A stretch of DNA of 7,605 nucleotides, from positions 482 through 8,086 of the forward strand of contig DPSI01000133.1 in NCBI GenBank assembly GCA_003527165.1, in the 5' to 3' direction. Within the stretch, counting starts at the first letter, position 1. Each line of letters opens with the position of its first letter. Source of the DNA: Pseudomonas sp. (GTDB taxonomy: Bacteria > Pseudomonadota > Gammaproteobacteria > Pseudomonadales > Pseudomonadaceae). Positions 5,508-7,605 of the stretch are shown here, one piece after another. Under the pieces are notes generated by a model, which worked only from the letters and a program-made list of their open reading frames with translations, did not search any database and was not told the origin of the DNA. Made by a program: the position numbers and the translations under genes.

Positions 5508-5524
5508 AAGGAAAACAACAACAA
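5508..5524 (+). promoter_or_regulatory. Ribosome site of oprD-type porin with Crc/Hfq catabolite-activity motif
   Basis: AAGGA (5508-5512) is the Shine-Dalgarno for ATG 5524. The spacer reads AACAACAA twice in overlapping register (5514-5521 and 5517-5524), each an exact AAnAAnAA, the second reaching the A of the start codon. Hfq/Crc bound here would cover the initiation region. It mirrors the motif before dctP. Confidence 0.62.
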
Positions 5525-6804
5525 TGAAACACCTAACCCACACCACCCAAGCAAGCCGCATCCTCGCACCTGCGTTGCTCGCTGCTTCCATCGCCGCCCT
5601 TGCTCCCTTGGCGGCTGGTGCCGAAGGATTCGTCGAGGACACCTCGATCACGGTAAACGCACGCAACTTTTACATCGGTCGTGAATTCCGGGATTCGGCT
5701 GAAGGCCGTACCAAGGCAGAGGAATGGACCCAGAGCTTCATCCTCAACATCCAGTCGGGCTATACCCCGGGCCCGGTCGGCTTCGGCGTCGACGTGCTCG
5801 CCGGTCTCGCGGTCAAGCTCGACGGCGGCCGCGGCACCTACGGCACCGCCCTGCTTCCGCGTCACACCGACGGCCGTCCGGCTGATGACTACGGCCGCTT
5901 CGGCGTCGCCGTCAAGGCCAAAGTTTCCAACACCGAACTGAAGATCGGCGAGATGATGCCGGCACTGCCGATTCTGCGCTCGGACGATGGTCGTTCGCTG
6001 CCGCAGACCTTCGAGGGCGGCATGATCACTTCGCGTGAAATCAACGGTTTGATGCTGACCGCCGGCCAGTTCCGCCAAAACAGCCCACGCGACGATGCCA
6101 GCATGGAAGACATGAGCTATCGGGCCTCGGTTGAAACCCCCATAGGTGTCTCCGACCGCTTCAACTTCCTTGGTGGTGAATACGCCTTCAATGACAAGCG
6201 CACCACCGTCGGCCTATGGTCGGCTGAGCTGAAGGACGTCTATGAGCAACAATACCTACAGCTGCTGCACACCCAGCCGCTCAGCGATGACCTCGCTCTG
6301 ACCGCCAACCTCGGCTACTTCCAAGGTGAAGAGGACGGTAGCGCCCGCGCCGGTCAGCTGGACAACAAGACTTACTCCGGTCTGTTCGGCCTGCAATTCG
6401 GCGGTAACACCTTCTACGTCGGCCTGCAGAAGGTCAGCGGCGACACTTGGATGCGCGTCAACGGCACCAGCGGCGGAACCCTGGCCAACGACAGCTTCAA
6501 CAACAGCTACGACAATGCCGGCGAGCGCTCCTGGCAGCTGCGTCACGACTACAACTTCGCTGCCATGGGCATCCCTGGCCTGACCCTGATGAACCGCTAC
6601 ATCAGCGGCGACAACATCAAGACAGCCAATACCGATGACGGCGAGGAATGGGGTCGCGAGACCGAAGTGGCCTACACCATCCAGAACGGCCCGGCGAAGA
6701 ACCTCAACATCAAGTGGCGCAACTCGAGCTTCCGCTCCGAGGTCAACACCCGCGACCTTGATGAGAACCGCATCATCATCCAGTACCCCCTGTCGATCCT
6801 GTGA
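5524..6804 (+). CDS. OprD-family outer-membrane porin for organic or aromatic acids
   Basis: The 426-residue product has an export signal (hydrophobic ILAPALLAASIAALAPLA, 13-30, cleavage likely after AGA at 31-33) and a mature start EGFVEDTSITVNARNFYIGR typical of OprD/Occ porins. The middle holds the pore-loop block MPALPILRSDDGRSLPQTFE (145-164), a hallmark of the family, followed by FRQNSPRDDASM. Alternating beta strands run to the C-terminus, which ends in RIIIQYPLSIL, the closing strand recognised by the Bam machinery. About 400-440 residues is normal for these 18-strand barrels. Members of the OccK and BenF type pass carboxylates such as benzoate or vanillate. It follows dctM by 113 bases on the same strand and is closed by a strong terminator, so it probably shares a transcript with the TRAP genes and supplies their substrate. 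The exact substrate and subgroup are not decidable by eye. Confidence 0.93.
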   Translation: MKHLTHTTQASRILAPALLAASIAALAPLAAGAEGFVEDTSITVNARNFYIGREFRDSAEGRTKAEEWTQSFILNIQSGYTPGPVGFGVDVLAGLAVKLDGGRGTYGTALLPRHTDGRPADDYGRFGVAVKAKVSNTELKIGEMMPALPILRSDDGRSLPQTFEGGMITSREINGLMLTAGQFRQNSPRDDASMEDMSYRASVETPIGVSDRFNFLGGEYAFNDKRTTVGLWSAELKDVYEQQYLQLLHTQPLSDDLALTANLGYFQGEEDGSARAGQLDNKTYSGLFGLQFGGNTFYVGLQKVSGDTWMRVNGTSGGTLANDSFNNSYDNAGERSWQLRHDYNFAAMGIPGLTLMNRYISGDNIKTANTDDGEEWGRETEVAYTIQNGPAKNLNIKWRNSSFRSEVNTRDLDENRIIIQYPLSIL

Positions 6805-6860
6805 CTGCTGGCCGCGTATCGCTCCCGTTGTAACGCGCCTCTCCTGCGCGTGATTGCTTT

Positions 6861-6885
6861 GGCCCGTCATCGACGGGCCTTTTTT
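6861..6885 (+). terminator. Rho-independent terminator after the porin gene
   Basis: GGCCCGTC (6861-6868) and GACGGGCC (6872-6879) form a perfect eight-base stem with an ATC loop, followed by six T (6880-6885). It lies 57 bases after the porin stop and ends the dctP-oprD unit. There is no matching T tract on the other strand, so it acts one way. Confidence 0.93.
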
Positions 6886-7054
6886 CGTCTGCTGGGGACA
6901 CCCCGGTTACGGTGGCACGTGATCATGTGCGAACGGACCATCTACGAACAACACGATCCGGACCGAGGACGCGCCGGGTACTGACTTGGAAAGATAGGGT
7001 CAGGAAATTGGAGGTCGGGCAACGGAGTGCCACAAAGCTCAGCGTCAGGCGATA
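6886..7054. other. Convergent intergenic region, no gene seen
   Basis: No reading frame with start signals is convincing here. An imperfect palindrome, GCAC-G-TGATCA-T-GTGC, occupies 6915-6930. The rest shows no promoter pair that I would defend. Confidence 0.5.
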
Positions 7055-7079
7055 AGCCCTCTCACGGGAGGAGAGGGCT
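7055..7079 (-). terminator. Probable terminator stem of pcaC
   Basis: AGCCCTCTC (7055-7063) and GAGAGGGCT (7071-7079) form a perfect nine-base stem with a seven-base loop. Read on the minus strand it lies 11 bases after the pcaC stop. Only two T follow on that strand, so it is a weak intrinsic terminator or an end-protecting stem. Confidence 0.55.
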
Positions 7080-7090
7080 CAGGAAAGCGG

Positions 7091-7501
7091 TCAAACGTCG
7101 CTTTGCGACTGCTCCAGCGACTCTACACCCATCTCGTCATACACCTGCTCGGCGAGGTGAAAGGTTGCATTGGCGGCGGGAATACCGCAGTAGATTGCGC
7201 TCTGCAGTAACACTTCCTTGATCTCGTCGCGCGTCACGCCGTTATTTTTTGCGGCCCGCAAATGCAGCTTGAGCTCACCCTCGCGGTTCATTCCGATCAG
7301 CATCGCGATGGTGATCAGGCTACGCGTATGCCGCGGCAGGCCGGGCCGGGTCCAGATGTCGCCCCAGGCGTGGCGGGTGATCATCTCCTGGAACTCTTCG
7401 TTGAATGGCGTGATGTGCTGCAGGCTGCGATCCACGTGTGCGTCGCCCAGCACCGCGCGGCGCACTTGCATCCCCGCTTCGTATCGCTCTTTCTCATCCA
7501 T
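7091..7501 (-). CDS. pcaC: 4-carboxymuconolactone decarboxylase (PcaC)
   Basis: The enzyme decarboxylates gamma-carboxymuconolactone to beta-ketoadipate enol-lactone in the protocatechuate branch of the beta-ketoadipate pathway, in the cytoplasm. The 136 residues match the Pseudomonas PcaC that I know nearly throughout: MDEKERYEAGMQVRRAVLGD, FNEEFQEMITRHAWGDIW, RPGLPRHTRSLITIAMLIGM, then the CMD-family core LKLHLRAAKNNGVTRDEI (78-93 and on) and SAIYCGIPAANATFHLAEQV (101-120). The family is small, all-helical and forms a hexamer; the core H80 and the Y104-C105-G106 region line the active site in the family. The length is a few residues above the usual ~130 because of a short polar tail (SLEQSQSDV). 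GGGA on the minus strand at 7513-7510, eight bases before the ATG, supports the start. It is convergent to the transporter genes and preceded by another minus-strand frame, so it is probably the last gene of a pca operon. Confidence 0.96.
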   Translation of the reverse strand: MDEKERYEAGMQVRRAVLGDAHVDRSLQHITPFNEEFQEMITRHAWGDIWTRPGLPRHTRSLITIAMLIGMNREGELKLHLRAAKNNGVTRDEIKEVLLQSAIYCGIPAANATFHLAEQVYDEMGVESLEQSQSDV

Positions 7502-7526
7502 TTATCTCGATCCCGATCAGTAAGGT

Positions 7527-7605
7527 TCATGTCCGGCCAGGCTGCTCGTTATCGTGACGGACAGCCGGCCACTGCGTTAACAGACCGTTGAAAACGTAGG
7601 CGAGG
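7527..7605 (-). CDS. C-terminal end of an unidentified protein, partial
   Basis: On the minus strand a frame open from the window edge reads LAYVFNGLLTQW, continues AVRHDNEQPGRT and stops at 7529-7527, 25 bases before the pcaC start. The spacing and orientation fit an upstream operon gene. With about 25 residues visible the product cannot be named; in several pseudomonads pcaD precedes pcaC, but these residues do not look like the PcaD end that I remember. It could be a chance open frame. Confidence 0.3.
   Translation of the reverse strand, partial: LAYVFNGLLTQWPAVRHDNEQPGRT

Noticed and set aside
6256..6870. 204-codon minus-strand frame opposite the porin gene
   Set aside because: Antisense shadow of the OprD-type gene; it runs through the terminator and has no start signals.
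1..7605. CRISPR array, retron, toxin-antitoxin pair or defence system
   Set aside because: No regularly spaced repeats, reverse transcriptase, or small paired genes with start signals were seen on either strand.

Overview
The window looks like the chromosome of a Pseudomonas-type gammaproteobacterium. The evidence is a GC-rich coding style, an OprD-family porin ending in a typical C-terminal strand, a PcaC very close to what I remember of the Pseudomonas enzyme, a DUF6538-type integrase N-terminus, Crc/Hfq-type AAnAAnAA motifs at start codons, and an exact copy of the 15-bp element I remember as the Pseudomonas putida PcaR site. Nothing was searched; all family assignments are from recognition.

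Layout. Positions 1-2200 are a graveyard of broken genes. First is a HAD-type hydrolase (2-584) with one frameshift and two stops. A poorly coding stretch follows, with one minus-strand reading frame carrying an internal stop and a possible small RNA with its own promoter and terminator (about 927-1055). Then come the first ~60 codons of an integrase (from 1201) and unrecognised sequence. Last is the front third of an aromatic-acid MFS permease of the PcaK/AAHS type (1761-2182), broken by several frameshifts.

Positions 2260-6885 hold an intact, well-built transport unit on the + strand: promoter with a PcaR-like box (2300-2314), a leader with a strong hairpin, a DctP-type periplasmic binding protein (2456-3517), the small TRAP membrane subunit DctQ (3564-4091), the large TRAP permease DctM (4088-5410), an OprD-family outer-membrane porin (5524-6804) and a strong Rho-independent terminator (6861-6885). 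Convergent to it on the minus strand is pcaC, 4-carboxymuconolactone decarboxylase (7091-7501), preceded by the tail of another reading frame that leaves the window.

How they may work together. The porin would admit an organic acid through the outer membrane, DctP would capture it in the periplasm, and DctQM would import it with sodium. The PcaR-like box and the neighbouring pcaC point to the protocatechuate branch of the beta-ketoadipate pathway, so the substrate is probably an aromatic acid or a ring-cleavage dicarboxylate such as beta-ketoadipate. A dead PcaK-like permease lies directly upstream, so an attractive reading is that an MFS importer has been replaced by a porin plus TRAP system wired to PcaR and to carbon catabolite control. 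This is inference; the substrate cannot be read from sequence.
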